A stretch of 64,000 bases of DNA from Spirosoma profusum (GCF_014699005.1 NZ_JACWZY010000002.1:434001-498000), one strand, 5' to 3'; shown: positions 32,181-40,622, counted from the first letter of the stretch. Numbers and translations are program-made. The notes: generated from the letters alone by a model not told the origin.

Positions 32181-32972
32181 ATGCTAATCAAAATGACACA
32201 CATTGTCCAAGACAGTTTATATCCAGATATACTCTTTCATTTCACCAATAGGAAGGCGTTATTTGACATTTTACGTTCAACTTTCAAAGTATCTTACGCC
32301 AGGGAATTTATAACTGGCAAGAATTACGACCGAAAGTTTGCAATCCCTATGATTTCATTTTGTGACTTAAAATTGACAGAACTTAAGAATCATATGGAAA
32401 AATATGGTAGCTACGGAATTGGCTTAACGAAGGAATGGGCTAACAGAAATGGACTCAATCCCGTAATGTATATAAGTAGACATTGCGATTTAACGGACGA
32501 CTTTATTACAGGCCTAAATGGAATATATAATCATTTGGATAAACTTAATAATACAGACAAATTTGAGGGACTAAGCAGAAGTTATACTAATATTCTTTCA
32601 GTGTATCAGTATCTTAAAAATTATGAAGGACCTCTTGTAAGAGGTGAAAAATTAATAAACAAAAATTATCGGTTTGCAGATGAAAGGGAGTGGAGATATG
32701 TGCCAAATCTAAGGGATACGGGTGGTCAGCCCTTTATACCAATTTCAAAAATTGATACACATGAGAAGAAAATGTATTATAACCAAAAGATAGACCACCT
32801 TAGCCTTAATTTTCAGCCAGATGATATCAAGTATTTAATTATCGAGCAAGACGAAGAAATATCTGACCTTATCAGACATTTAAAAAACGTAAAGCAAAAG
32901 TTCGACAAGTTAACAATAGAACGATTATCTAGTAGAATCCTTACGGCTGAGCAAATAAGAAGAGATATATGA
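32181..32972 (+). CDS. AbiGi-like abortive infection protein (antitoxin family)
   Basis: This 263-residue protein matches the AbiGi family pattern: ILFHFTNRKALFDILRS near the N-terminus, IPMISFCDLKLTELKNHMEKYG, then SYGIGLTKEWANRNGLNPVMYIS, and YRFADEREWRYVP further on. AbiGi is the antitoxin/co-component of the AbiG abortive infection system, in which the AbiGii partner is a nucleotidyltransferase-like toxin. Here the gene 68 bp downstream is not AbiGii-like, so this may be a variant system or an orphan that paired with another effector. The ATG at 32193 (MTHIVQ) is an alternative start. Confidence 0.75.
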   Translation: MLIKMTHIVQDSLYPDILFHFTNRKALFDILRSTFKVSYAREFITGKNYDRKFAIPMISFCDLKLTELKNHMEKYGSYGIGLTKEWANRNGLNPVMYISRHCDLTDDFITGLNGIYNHLDKLNNTDKFEGLSRSYTNILSVYQYLKNYEGPLVRGEKLINKNYRFADEREWRYVPNLRDTGGQPFIPISKIDTHEKKMYYNQKIDHLSLNFQPDDIKYLIIEQDEEISDLIRHLKNVKQKFDKLTIERLSSRILTAEQIRRDI

Positions 32973-33040
32973 AGTCTTAAGTAAATGGCTTATTTAGGGC
33001 ATAATAAAGTAAAATTAGTACAAAAATCATTAAATGTAAT

Positions 33041-33586
33041 ATGAGCGTTTCCAGTATACCCCGTTGTTTAACGAAGTCTAATATTGACAAAGCAGTCAGC
33101 GACTATTTAAATCTTGTTTCGAATATTCCGTTAAGAATAGAAAGTGATAACTTTCTTGGATTGATGAAGAAATTGAAACGTGGTAAAATAGCTACAGGGC
33201 CATATCCTGAGGTATCAATTTTTGAAGCAGCAAATAGAATTATGTCCGATCTGGTAATCTTGTTTGGTGTTCGTGATATATTACAAGATCGATACAAAGA
33301 ATTTGCTTCTTTCGATGAATTCACAGTTGAGTTAGGCAACGAAAAGGCTAATGCTCATGACATTTATAGCAAGTGCGAAACGGGATCGTTAGCTGGTGAA
33401 GCATTCAACGTCGCACCTTCATTTTTTCATGGAAAATCTTCTATGTCTGTAAGAAAGCTATTAGCTAACCAAGACAATCCTGAATTCTTAATTATTCTAT
33501 GTAATTCTGACTGTTATTCATTTTCCCAAAAGCCTTTGTTTAAAGGTAAGCGCGTTCGAGTAATTCCTGTGGATGTCGTTATTTAA
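33041..33586 (+). CDS. Hypothetical protein, possible partner of the AbiGi-like gene
   Basis: I do not recognise this 181-residue soluble protein. Visible patterns are VSIFEAANRIMSDLVILFGVRDIL (a conserved-looking helix), FTVELGNEKANAHDIYS, LAGEAFNVAPSFFHGK and a C-terminal alternation of strands (FLIILCNSDCY, VRVIPVDVVI). The VELGNE..AHDI and GEAFNVAPSF blocks, with acidic residues before strands, could be a diverged restriction-endonuclease-like fold; this is a guess. It follows the AbiGi-like gene by 68 bp on the same strand. Confidence 0.6.
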   Translation: MSVSSIPRCLTKSNIDKAVSDYLNLVSNIPLRIESDNFLGLMKKLKRGKIATGPYPEVSIFEAANRIMSDLVILFGVRDILQDRYKEFASFDEFTVELGNEKANAHDIYSKCETGSLAGEAFNVAPSFFHGKSSMSVRKLLANQDNPEFLIILCNSDCYSFSQKPLFKGKRVRVIPVDVVI

Positions 33587-33859
33587 TATACAATTTACCG
33601 TTCATAATATGGAGTGGACATGCTACATTTTTAGGTGAAAAGTAATTAATATTTTTCTGGCAAAGTAGTAAGTATAGTTGCGTAACCCCTTCCTTTTTTG
33701 AATTATGGTTTAATCATATGAAAACTACTAACATTCCACTCTTAATTTTGACCGCGGATATTTTTAGTTAGGCTAACGGTCGTGCAGATTGTTATTAGTA
33801 AAGAATTATTATACCCCTCCCCACTGGCCCGTCTGATTCAGTTGTAGAAGGCTATGCAC

Positions 33860-34283
33860 TCAAAAATTGATCTCATAAGGTGTTCCTTTCCAGTAGTTAA
33901 GTAAAGCATGGTGTTTCTCGGTCAAGTGCATAGGCTGTGAGTCGGAGAATAATCCTTGTTGTCCTTCCATCTTTTGTAAATACCGTAGGATTCTCCGGCG
34001 TATGTTGTTGCGGGGGTTACTTTCTTTGTTTCTGACGTTATGAGCCGCCCTGCTATACTGATCCTCTTTTGAGCCTTTGGTATACTGGTTATGCTGGCGG
34101 TCAAGAGTCAGCATGAGGTCGTCGTTGTTCCGTAGCAATAGTGCCGAAACAAAACGTTGCTGTGGGTGCGGTTAGTCAATTGTTACTCTTGTAACCGGAT
34201 AGATAACAACCCCGAGCGGTGGCGATGGGTGAGGTGGTTTAAGAGTGTAATTATCTGGTTGGTTACTGTCAGCAATTAACTAG
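33860..34283 (-). pseudogene. Decayed 3' third of a replication initiator gene
   Basis: On the - strand from 34283, one frame reads LIADSNQPDNYTLKPPHPS, then GVVIYPVTRV, a TAA stop (34172-34174), then QQRFVSALLLRNND and finally AHNVRN...GTPYEINF. It matches, in order, the intact replication protein (LIADSNQPDKYTLEPPDPP, GAVVCPITNI, SQRFLSATQLRN, AHNIRN, GTRHEIDI). A TAG lies directly upstream, so only the C-terminal third remains. The DNA at 34255-34281 matches the intact gene in 26 of 27 bases and includes one copy of the iteron-like word TGTCAGCAATTAAC. Confidence 0.85.
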
Positions 34284-34450
34284 AGCGGCTTTGTTATGAA
34301 AAGATTCTAAGTTTGTAAACAAGTTTTTCGTAATAACCGATCACATAGAGTTATTGACGACTATATCAGATTATATCCTTTCGTATAATTATAAAATAGA
34401 AAAATCTCATTCTTATTTACTATTACAAAAAACTAAATACTTATTGTGCT
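34284..34450. other. Gene-free spacer
   Basis: This AT-rich spacer between the decayed replication gene and the membrane protein at 34451 shows no gene or strong palindrome. Confidence 0.4.
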
Positions 34451-35239
34451 ATGATATCGGCTTCATGGATGCTGCTTACAATAATCATTATTTTATTGAC
34501 TATTCTAGCTATTAGTTATAAAGGGTTTGATAATAAGCCTAGTGTTAGACTGGGTATTGCCGGAACATTCTTCGCTTTAATGTTACCGTTACTTTCTTAC
34601 TTGTTTTTATATTCCATCTCAGAAGGTGACAAAAGTATCAGGGACTTTGATAGGTGGGAAAAGGCAGCACAGGTCGCTACTGCTTATGCTGCTTTTATTT
34701 CAATTATCGCTAGTGTAATAATTTATAGAGAGTCACGTAAAATAAATATTTCTCAAACTATAGTAGTTTTGTTTGAAAAATTTAGAGATGATAGGTTTGA
34801 TCATATTCGAAAAGAGGCTTGGCAAACAAGGTACAAATGGAAAGATAATGATTACAAAGCAAAATCAATTAAGGCATATTTTGAGTCAAATTTAACAGGC
34901 ATAATAGATGCTAAAGAAAGAGAAGCAGTATTAGCGCTAAAGAAAGAACTAAGGTATGTTAGGGATATTTTAGAGTTTTACAATGGTCTAATTCCTTACA
35001 AAGAGGATGCTACAACATTAAGGCAGTGCCGATATTTTTTCTACGATTGGTGGAGGCCTTTTCTTTATGAATTTGCTGAACAATGTGATAAGTACTACAA
35101 ACCGACTATTAATTTAAGTAGCCAAAAATTCGACAATCAGCAGTATCTTAGTATAACCTCTTATACTTTGACTTTAAACCAACTAGATAAAATTTTCGGT
35201 TTTGAGAAGATACCTACTGATTTTGAGTTTCATGATTAA
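34451..35239 (+). CDS. Membrane protein, DUF4760-like
   Basis: This 262-residue protein has three N-terminal membrane segments (~5-22, ~35-54 and ~76-95). A cytoplasmic helical domain follows (QTIVVLFEKFRDDRFDHIRKEAW ... RYVRDILEFYNGL ... CRYFFYDWWRPFLYEF). This arrangement resembles DUF4760-like proteins, whose function is unknown. It lies in the cargo next to a GNAT acetyltransferase encoded convergently. The two genes share a perfect 25-bp palindrome as terminator. Confidence 0.65.
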   Translation: MISASWMLLTIIIILLTILAISYKGFDNKPSVRLGIAGTFFALMLPLLSYLFLYSISEGDKSIRDFDRWEKAAQVATAYAAFISIIASVIIYRESRKINISQTIVVLFEKFRDDRFDHIRKEAWQTRYKWKDNDYKAKSIKAYFESNLTGIIDAKEREAVLALKKELRYVRDILEFYNGLIPYKEDATTLRQCRYFFYDWWRPFLYEFAEQCDKYYKPTINLSSQKFDNQQYLSITSYTLTLNQLDKIFGFEKIPTDFEFHD

Positions 35240-35242
35240 AAC

Positions 35243-35295
35243 TATACATATGCAAAGACTAATATGATATTCATATTAGTCTTTGCATATGTATA
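35243..35295. terminator. Perfect 25-bp palindrome, shared bidirectional terminator
   Basis: Arms 35243-35267 and 35271-35295 are perfect inverted copies (core GCAAAGACTAATATGA) with a 3-base loop. It starts 3 bases after the stop of the + strand gene (35239), and its right arm forms the last codons of the convergent GNAT gene (stop at 35271). One stem can serve both transcripts. Confidence 0.75.
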
Positions 35296-35765
35296 ATGGT
35301 CATATCAGAATTGCACTCTATATCTATGACTGTAAAACCATTTTTTTTCCAGAAATCTACTGCTCCCTTTAAAAAAGGGTGGGTATGAAGGTAAATGACT
35401 TTGTAGTTTAAGTCTATTGCCTTTTGTATAGCAAAGTTGACTAATCGTTTGCCTATGCCCAGATTTCTTATATTAGGTTCTACATAAAGTTTTACTATTT
35501 CAACAGTTTTCACATTATCGTTTTTTATTTGTTGAAAACGATTGTCATAAGGAACAAAACCAATTGTACCTGCTATAGCTCCGTTTTCGTATTCAGCTAA
35601 TATAAATGAAGCTAATGGGTCATTAATATAAACTTTGTTAAAGTTGATTAAGTCGTAAGGAGACTTATTACCAAGCATAGGATAAAGTATCTTTCTGTAA
35701 GAATTTATGTATTGAACTATATATTCAGTATTATCGTCCTTTACTTCTCGTAATGTGATTTTCAT
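35271..35765 (-). CDS. GNAT family N-acetyltransferase
   Basis: This 164-residue protein has the GNAT fold: AGTIGFVPYDNRF, the VEIVKLYVEPNIRNLGIGKRLVNFAI block holding the acetyl-CoA-binding R/Q-x-x-G-x-G/A pattern (RNLGIG), and YLHTHPFLKGAVDFWKKNGF. Such enzymes transfer an acetyl group to small amines or proteins; the substrate is unknown. Its last codons lie in the palindrome at 35243-35295. It sits between AT-rich cargo and the element's replication backbone. Confidence 0.88.
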   Translation of the reverse strand: MKITLREVKDDNTEYIVQYINSYRKILYPMLGNKSPYDLINFNKVYINDPLASFILAEYENGAIAGTIGFVPYDNRFQQIKNDNVKTVEIVKLYVEPNIRNLGIGKRLVNFAIQKAIDLNYKVIYLHTHPFLKGAVDFWKKNGFTVIDIECNSDMTIIHMQRLI

Positions 35766-35853
35766 TTTGCGTTCTACGAATAAATCATTCTAACATTAAA
35801 GTACTGGCGTAATGTTCATTTTCGACAAAAAATGAATACATAAAATAATTGTC

Positions 35854-37413
35854 TTATATATCTATTTCGTGTCGTGTCCCCCGTCGATAAGCAATTCCGG
35901 CCTGTATTCGCTCCGAAAATTGATAGAGTTGGATATTAGGAAAAAGTAGTGGTAATTGCCCTGATGGACCTCGTTGATACTTCTTAATGCGTCGTAGTGG
36001 ATTATTAAATTGATTAGTGTGGGAATTGCGGATATTATGAGCCATGTAGTAGCATTGTTTATCTAACGAAACTCCGGCCTGTTTTGCAGTTAGAAACCGA
36101 GCTGCTACGTTGTCAAACTTGGGGCGGTCAATATCGTATAGGTTCCTCAACTGAGTGGCCGAAAGAAACCGTTGACTTGGCCGAGGTGACTCTATGGGAA
36201 TATTTGTAATTGGGCAGACAACAGCCCCCGGCGGTGGTGGCGGGTCAGGTGGTTCAAGGGTGTATTTATCTGGCTGGTTACTGTCAGCAATTAACTCAGA
36301 ATACAAGGGGTTAATTGCTGACATTTCGTTCTTGGCAAAGTTGGTTAATTGCTGACAGGTCGTATAGGGTAAATCCTCACTAGACAAATTGCCAGGGTCG
36401 GTTAATTGCTGACATGTACCGCCCAATGAAGGGGGGGGGATTCCTGGTTTCGTTAGGTCTTGCCATGCCGTTAGGTGTTCGTTGATATGTTTCAGTAGAG
36501 GGTCGTCAATGGCAGTTAGCTGGGTCCAAGTCTGACCAATGAGCGTAGCTGCCTCATGCTGCCACTTTCCCCCGTATTGCTCAAACAAGACCCGATAACG
36601 TCGTCTTTCCCGACCCAATCGCTGGTAGTGAGCGTTGGCCTGTTTCCGGGTTAAATCTTCAGGTATTTGCCAGTAACGCGAGTTACGTCCATTCTGGTAA
36701 AGTTGTTGTTTAACGGGGGATAAATTAGCCGAAATAATGGCAGGGTCATCAAATAGGATTTCGTTGAAGGTATCAACCAACAAAGCGCCTAGCAGTGGAT
36801 AATTCGCGACATTCATTAAATCAGCCAAAGTACGTATTTTAATACCATTGCCTTTGAAATACTCCATTTTATTCACTCGAATCTCAAGCCGCAACCAATT
36901 ACCATCTAATCCTTTTTGTTTTCCCTTGTCATAACACTTGACGGCGTAGCGTTGTAGCCGACAAATGTAGTAGGGCGTATCGCTGTAAGGGTCGATGCTA
37001 AACGGTAAGTTCTTATAACAAACCAGATTATTAAGTACCTGACTAACCGGAAACGGCAACTCGACATTAACGCCAAACTCCAGAGTATTAATTTTTGATT
37101 TGAACAGGTTAAAACCGTAAGAGCGGGTTATTTCATCCAGAGTCAGTAAAAGGTCGTTGACGGTGAACTGATCGGCATTATGTCGGCCGTTGTTGTGAAA
37201 CTTGTGCAAACTACCTTTCATCTCCAGTCGGTAGCCTTGCTGAGTTTGGCGGGGGACAAGTCGAAACCTTAACCCCCGATGATTGGCCCGGCGGATAGGA
37301 TTCAGGATAAACCCGGTTTGAGTGTCAACTAAAGCCCCGAACGTTAAACGGTCATTGGTCAGTAGTAAATCAACATCTACCGACACGTCGAGTATGGTGG
37401 TTCCATCAAACAT
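35854..37413 (-). CDS. Replication initiation protein of the integrative element
   Basis: This 519-residue protein resembles replication initiators of plasmid/phage-like elements in Bacteroidota: KGSLHKFHNNGRHNADQF, the CYDKGKQ motif and LRLEIRVNKMEY are typical blocks, similar in style to phage II/X-type rolling-circle initiators; the match is from memory. A proline-rich linker (PPDPPPPPG) precedes a C-terminal domain starting CPITN. Four copies of a 14-bp word (TGTCAGCAATTAAC) inside the gene at 36282-36414 are read in different frames, suggesting iterons of a built-in origin. Two decayed copies of the 3' part lie in the cargo. The HTH and 145-residue genes precede it on the same strand. 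Confidence 0.75.
   Translation of the reverse strand: MFDGTTILDVSVDVDLLLTNDRLTFGALVDTQTGFILNPIRRANHRGLRFRLVPRQTQQGYRLEMKGSLHKFHNNGRHNADQFTVNDLLLTLDEITRSYGFNLFKSKINTLEFGVNVELPFPVSQVLNNLVCYKNLPFSIDPYSDTPYYICRLQRYAVKCYDKGKQKGLDGNWLRLEIRVNKMEYFKGNGIKIRTLADLMNVANYPLLGALLVDTFNEILFDDPAIISANLSPVKQQLYQNGRNSRYWQIPEDLTRKQANAHYQRLGRERRRYRVLFEQYGGKWQHEAATLIGQTWTQLTAIDDPLLKHINEHLTAWQDLTKPGIPPPSLGGTCQQLTDPGNLSSEDLPYTTCQQLTNFAKNEMSAINPLYSELIADSNQPDKYTLEPPDPPPPPGAVVCPITNIPIESPRPSQRFLSATQLRNLYDIDRPKFDNVAARFLTAKQAGVSLDKQCYYMAHNIRNSHTNQFNNPLRRIKKYQRGPSGQLPLLFPNIQLYQFSERIQAGIAYRRGTRHEIDI
36282..36414. repeat. Iteron-like repeats within the replication gene (putative origin)
   Basis: The word GTTAATTGCTGACA occurs at 36310-36323, 36344-36357 and 36401-36414, and inverted at 36282-36295. 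On the coding strand the copies encode MSAINP, TCQQLTN, TCQQLTD and ELIADS, so the DNA and not the protein is conserved. Repeats bound by the initiator and lying within its own gene are known from plasmid and phage origins. One further copy survives in the decayed gene (34267-34280). Confidence 0.72.
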
Positions 37414-37486
37414 GGTAAAGAAGAACCGCCCTCACGGTGAAACGTGTGGTAAATACCCGCGTGGGTGGCCCGTTACGTTTAGGTAG

Positions 37487-37924
37487 TTAGTGAAGTAGTC
37501 CCCGTTGAATGATGGCCGATACGAACGCTTCCCGGTCTTTGGGGTAGGGGTAGTAGGCAGGAAAATAGCGAAGGGTCATACGTCCGGCATCGGTGGAGAA
37601 TTGCACGACAACCCCGTTACGTACTTTATCCCCTCGTTGCCCAAACGTAACAACATTGCCGATGTAAACACCTACATAGTCGGTACGTTGTAAGCCTGTG
37701 AAGAAGATTATCTTTCTTCTTGCTCCCTTACCTGTTTCTTTCTTTTGGGTGTTTGGCCCCCGTAGAATAACCTCAGCGTCAATGTTGTCGTTAAACCGCC
37801 GTTCCTCCACAGTCAATTCACGAGGCACCTTGCAAAATCCTGGCTCACATTCTTTGACAATGTAGCGGCCCCGGTCGGCATCGAGCCGAAAGGTCAGGCG
37901 GTGGGAAGTAGGTAGGTAGGTCAT
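37487..37924 (-). CDS. Hypothetical element-backbone protein
   Basis: This 145-residue protein is not recognised. It is basic and beta-rich (RLTFRLDADRGRYIVKE, IIFFTGLQRTDYVGVYIGN, GRMTLRYFPAYYPYPKDREAF). Its start overlaps the stop of the HTH gene by 4 bp (ATGA), and the replication gene follows 73 bp later, so the three form one operon. Its base composition and TACGT use resemble the host more than the cargo. A role in replication or its control is likely by position. Confidence 0.65.
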   Translation of the reverse strand: MTYLPTSHRLTFRLDADRGRYIVKECEPGFCKVPRELTVEERRFNDNIDAEVILRGPNTQKKETGKGARRKIIFFTGLQRTDYVGVYIGNVVTFGQRGDKVRNGVVVQFSTDAGRMTLRYFPAYYPYPKDREAFVSAIIQRGLLH

Positions 37925-38253
37925 TGGCCCCGGCCCTCCTGTGCCTTATGCCGAAACCGGCGCGGTTGTTTGAGGGCGGCCAATACGTCGGATTTCTGGT
38001 AACGAACGCGGCCGTTTATTTTGAGTGGAACTAAAACGGCTGGGCGGTCGTCGGTGTCGGTTGCCCACTCGTGCAAGGTGGTGAGTGATACCTGCAAGGT
38101 TTCGGCGGTTTGCCGACGTGTCAGCAAGTCGGGGAGGTTAAGACCTTCCGGCGCGGGTGGTGTATAGTTCGCTAACTCTGAGCGAACGGCCCCCCGTACT
38201 AGTTCGGTTAATTGGTCGGGGGTAATCTGGATTTGTGTTACTGTGCCGTACAT
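37921..38253 (-). CDS. Helix-turn-helix protein (excisionase/MerR-like)
   Basis: The preferred start is the ATG at 38253 (MYGTVTQIQITPDQLTEL); an ATG at 38280 adds nine residues but lies within an inverted repeat. The C-terminal half is an HTH_17/excisionase-type winged helix: LLTRRQTAETLQVSLTTLHEW followed by PLKINGRVRYQKSDVLAAL. Such proteins act as directionality factors or repressors in integrative elements. An 11-bp inverted repeat (38256-38285) lies directly upstream of the start and is a good candidate for its operator. Confidence 0.82.
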   Translation of the reverse strand: MYGTVTQIQITPDQLTELVRGAVRSELANYTPPAPEGLNLPDLLTRRQTAETLQVSLTTLHEWATDTDDRPAVLVPLKINGRVRYQKSDVLAALKQPRRFRHKAQEGRGQ

Positions 38254-38255
38254 CT

Positions 38256-38285
38256 TTGAGTTATACATTGTTTTGTACAACTCAA
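38256..38285. promoter_or_regulatory. Putative operator upstream of the HTH gene
   Basis: Arms TTGAGTTATAC (38256-38266) and GTACAACTCAA (38275-38285) are inverted with one mismatch and an 8-base spacer. The repeat lies immediately upstream of the HTH gene start at 38253. A second small inverted repeat, TGTAGGA/TCCTACA, lies near 38319-38341. Both are consistent with autoregulation of the replication operon. Confidence 0.5.
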
Positions 38286-38355
38286 AATTGATGTTTCTTT
38301 ATAGTGTAGGGTTAATCATGTAGGAGTAAATCTTCCTACATTTTGTAAGGATTCA

Positions 38356-39255
38356 TCAAGTAAGATTAGCTCGCAAAAAGTCGTCAACTTTCTTAATATC
38401 ATCCTCTTTGCTGGTATTATACCTGTCCTCCGTTTTTTTTACGCCCCAATAAGTTAGTATAGCTCGGATATCCTGTTCATTTCTACCTAATAATTGACTC
38501 AATATTTTTGCCTTCTTTTGAGTGCCAATATTTTGCCAAACAGCGGCATCCTTGAAGCCTAATTTATCTAATGCGATCATCTGCTGTTTGAGTGAAAATC
38601 TTTCTGATTTTATTATGGCTTCGATACCAGCGTTTTCTCCAGTATCCTTGTATAGCTCAGGAGCATTCTTCCACTTTTCATATTCTTTAGGGGTAAATCT
38701 TCTTGATAAACTTTCGATTTCTGAAGTTATCATTTCAACTGTTTGGCTGATTAACATTATAACAAGCTCATCAACTCTGTATCGTTCGTTATCTTCTTCT
38801 TGTCCACTTGGTATCAATAATTCTAAGTGATCATTTTCAAAATATTGATGGAAGCCGTCAATCTCTATTGATTTAAAAAGAGATTGAGCTAGATCTGTTC
38901 GCCAAGTTATGCCATGTACTAAATCTAAAAGATACCTTGTATAGCCTTGCTGGGATTCAAAGTCCCGGAAATAACAGTACCTCTTTGCAATTAATGTCCG
39001 AATTGTACGAGTATCATAGTTTCCTGATTTCTCTTCCCCTATAGTATTGAATTCTGCTATTGCCTTATAATGGTCCGAATCAATTAAATAGCGAAAACTT
39101 TCATTAAGAACGGTCTTTCCATCTTCTGGACGAACGTTAAATAACTCCCTAAGGGGGAAAATCCATTCTAGAGCGAAAACAAAAAATGAATTTAATTTCA
39201 TGGTGATATCATTCAAGATAACCACTTCATCGGTCTCCATCTCTTTAAAGTCCAT
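38356..39255 (-). CDS. Hypothetical protein next to the integrase
   Basis: The reading frame is open to 39456, but that part lies in the integrase gene; the ATG at 39255 (MDFKEMETDEVVILND), 15 bp after the integrase stop, gives 299 residues and is chosen. The protein is mainly helical (FFVFALEWIFPLRELFN, TRTIRTLIAKRYCYFRDF). Its C-terminal AKILSQLLGRNEQDIRAILTYW looks like a small HTH-type unit found at the end of many Bacteroidota accessory proteins. No function can be assigned. It is AT-rich, unlike the neighbouring backbone genes, so it may be cargo picked up next to the integrase. Confidence 0.65.
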   Translation of the reverse strand: MDFKEMETDEVVILNDITMKLNSFFVFALEWIFPLRELFNVRPEDGKTVLNESFRYLIDSDHYKAIAEFNTIGEEKSGNYDTRTIRTLIAKRYCYFRDFESQQGYTRYLLDLVHGITWRTDLAQSLFKSIEIDGFHQYFENDHLELLIPSGQEEDNERYRVDELVIMLISQTVEMITSEIESLSRRFTPKEYEKWKNAPELYKDTGENAGIEAIIKSERFSLKQQMIALDKLGFKDAAVWQNIGTQKKAKILSQLLGRNEQDIRAILTYWGVKKTEDRYNTSKEDDIKKVDDFLRANLT

Positions 39256-39269
39256 ATAAATAACATTAA

Positions 39270-40574
39270 TTATTGAAAATGAGCGTGGTCGAGTAACATT
39301 ATTGCGTTCTGCTCTGATGAAACTTTTATATATCGCAATAGCATCTTTTCCGAACGGTGGCCGGTTATCTGCATAATCTGAATAACTGGCACCTTTGCCA
39401 AGTACGCGTTCGTAGCAAATGAACGTCGGGCGGTGTGAGAACTGACCAACTCCCACTTTTCCAAAGTGCGTAATTCATTACGCCCACCCCGCGTCCGATT
39501 TACTTCGATCCGGTCATTTATACCCGCTCGTTTGCATAATTCCTTAAGATGATCGTTCAGCCGTTGGTTTGAGATCGGACGAGGGGGCGTACCGTTGTAT
39601 TTGTTGATGATAGCGACGACTTTAGAGTTGAGGGGTATCGAAACCCGTTCTGATGTTTTCAGCGTTCTACGTGTCAAAATACGGCCGTTAATATTTTCAG
39701 GACGTAGCTGCGTAAAGTCGGAAAACCGTAGGCCAGTATAACAGCCAATTAAAAAAAGATCACGCGCCCGTTCAATTCCTGGGGTTGCTGCTAGATTAAG
39801 GTTATAGAGTGTTGTTAGTTCGTCTTCAGTCAGATAAATGCTATCAACATCTTCAGAAAACTTTTTAAAGTCCTTATGTTGAAATATGGTGTTTGTATGC
39901 AAACCATCCGCGTGAGCCTGTTTCAGCATCACTTTTAGGTCTTTTAGAAGGGAGCCTACATAGTTAAGCGTTAGCCCCTTACCTGTTAGCCATAGTTTAA
40001 ACAGATGGTAGAATTCAAGAGTAAATGCAGTATAGTCTATAGATTGTCTGGTTGCCTTGCGGTAATCTTCTAATAACCGTTTTAGTTTTAGATAGCCGTT
40101 TAGTGTAAACCGGGAGTACTGCGAACTCTTGGCGTTTAGCCGAAGGCCAGCGCGGGCTTCCTCAACAAATCGTTCCAAATACTCAGTAAATGGTTCACCG
40201 GGTGACTGTAGTTTATCTTTTTTAGTACGGGTAGTCTTAACTCGATTTAACGTTTGGTCAAGATGCTGTTTAATTAAATCGTTAGTGATTGTGGCTCCAG
40301 CTAACTGTAAAGCCGTTACAACCTGTTTGATTGCGGCCCGATGACGTTCTAGGTTACTGTTAATAGTCTCAAACCGTTCCCGTTCAGAACGAGGTTTTAA
40401 CACAATACGAACTCTTTGGGCGTTAGCGTCCCATTGATAAGGCTCAATTGTCTGTTCAGTTGAATACTTAAACCGGCCAGAATCAAAGCGGTAAATAAGG
40501 TAAATGAGTGTTGCCCGGTCGGCGCGGGGGTCTTTGAGCAAAAACTTTACGTCCTTGTCTTGTATAGTTTTCAT
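39270..40574 (-). CDS. Tyrosine recombinase (site-specific integrase)
   Basis: This 434-residue phage-integrase-family protein has an N-terminal Arm/SAM-like domain and a C-terminal catalytic domain. Catalytic residues are visible: Arg in CYTGLRFSDF (~280), His-x-x-Arg in SSHTARRSFATN (~380), His in ITGHRSEKMLLRYIKV (~408) with Tyr shortly after. It lies 183 bp from the tRNA-Arg gene and is oriented away from it, the usual arrangement for elements inserted in tRNA 3' ends. It would cut and join at attL/attR. Paired GGGGACG sites lie just upstream of its start. Confidence 0.95.
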   Translation of the reverse strand: MKTIQDKDVKFLLKDPRADRATLIYLIYRFDSGRFKYSTEQTIEPYQWDANAQRVRIVLKPRSERERFETINSNLERHRAAIKQVVTALQLAGATITNDLIKQHLDQTLNRVKTTRTKKDKLQSPGEPFTEYLERFVEEARAGLRLNAKSSQYSRFTLNGYLKLKRLLEDYRKATRQSIDYTAFTLEFYHLFKLWLTGKGLTLNYVGSLLKDLKVMLKQAHADGLHTNTIFQHKDFKKFSEDVDSIYLTEDELTTLYNLNLAATPGIERARDLFLIGCYTGLRFSDFTQLRPENINGRILTRRTLKTSERVSIPLNSKVVAIINKYNGTPPRPISNQRLNDHLKELCKRAGINDRIEVNRTRGGRNELRTLEKWELVSSHTARRSFATNAYLAKVPVIQIMQITGHRSEKMLLRYIKVSSEQNAIMLLDHAHFQ

Positions 40575-40622
40575 TGGTTTGACTTGGTTTGGTCAATACC
40601 AAGTTACGAATAAAAATAATAC

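Noticed and set aside
33041..33586. AbiGii toxin following the AbiGi-like gene
   Set aside because: It is too short and lacks the nucleotidyltransferase GS-x-DxD pattern.
36282..36414. Short CRISPR-like array
   Set aside because: The 14-bp repeats have unequal spacing, one is inverted, they lie inside a coding gene and there are no cas genes.
38356..39255. RteC-like regulator next to the integrase
   Set aside because: Apart from a short helix pattern at the C-terminus, the characteristic RteC blocks are missing.
39256..39456. N-terminal extension of the 38356-39255 gene
   Set aside because: The extension overlaps the integrase coding sequence, and the ATG at 39255 lies just after the integrase stop.
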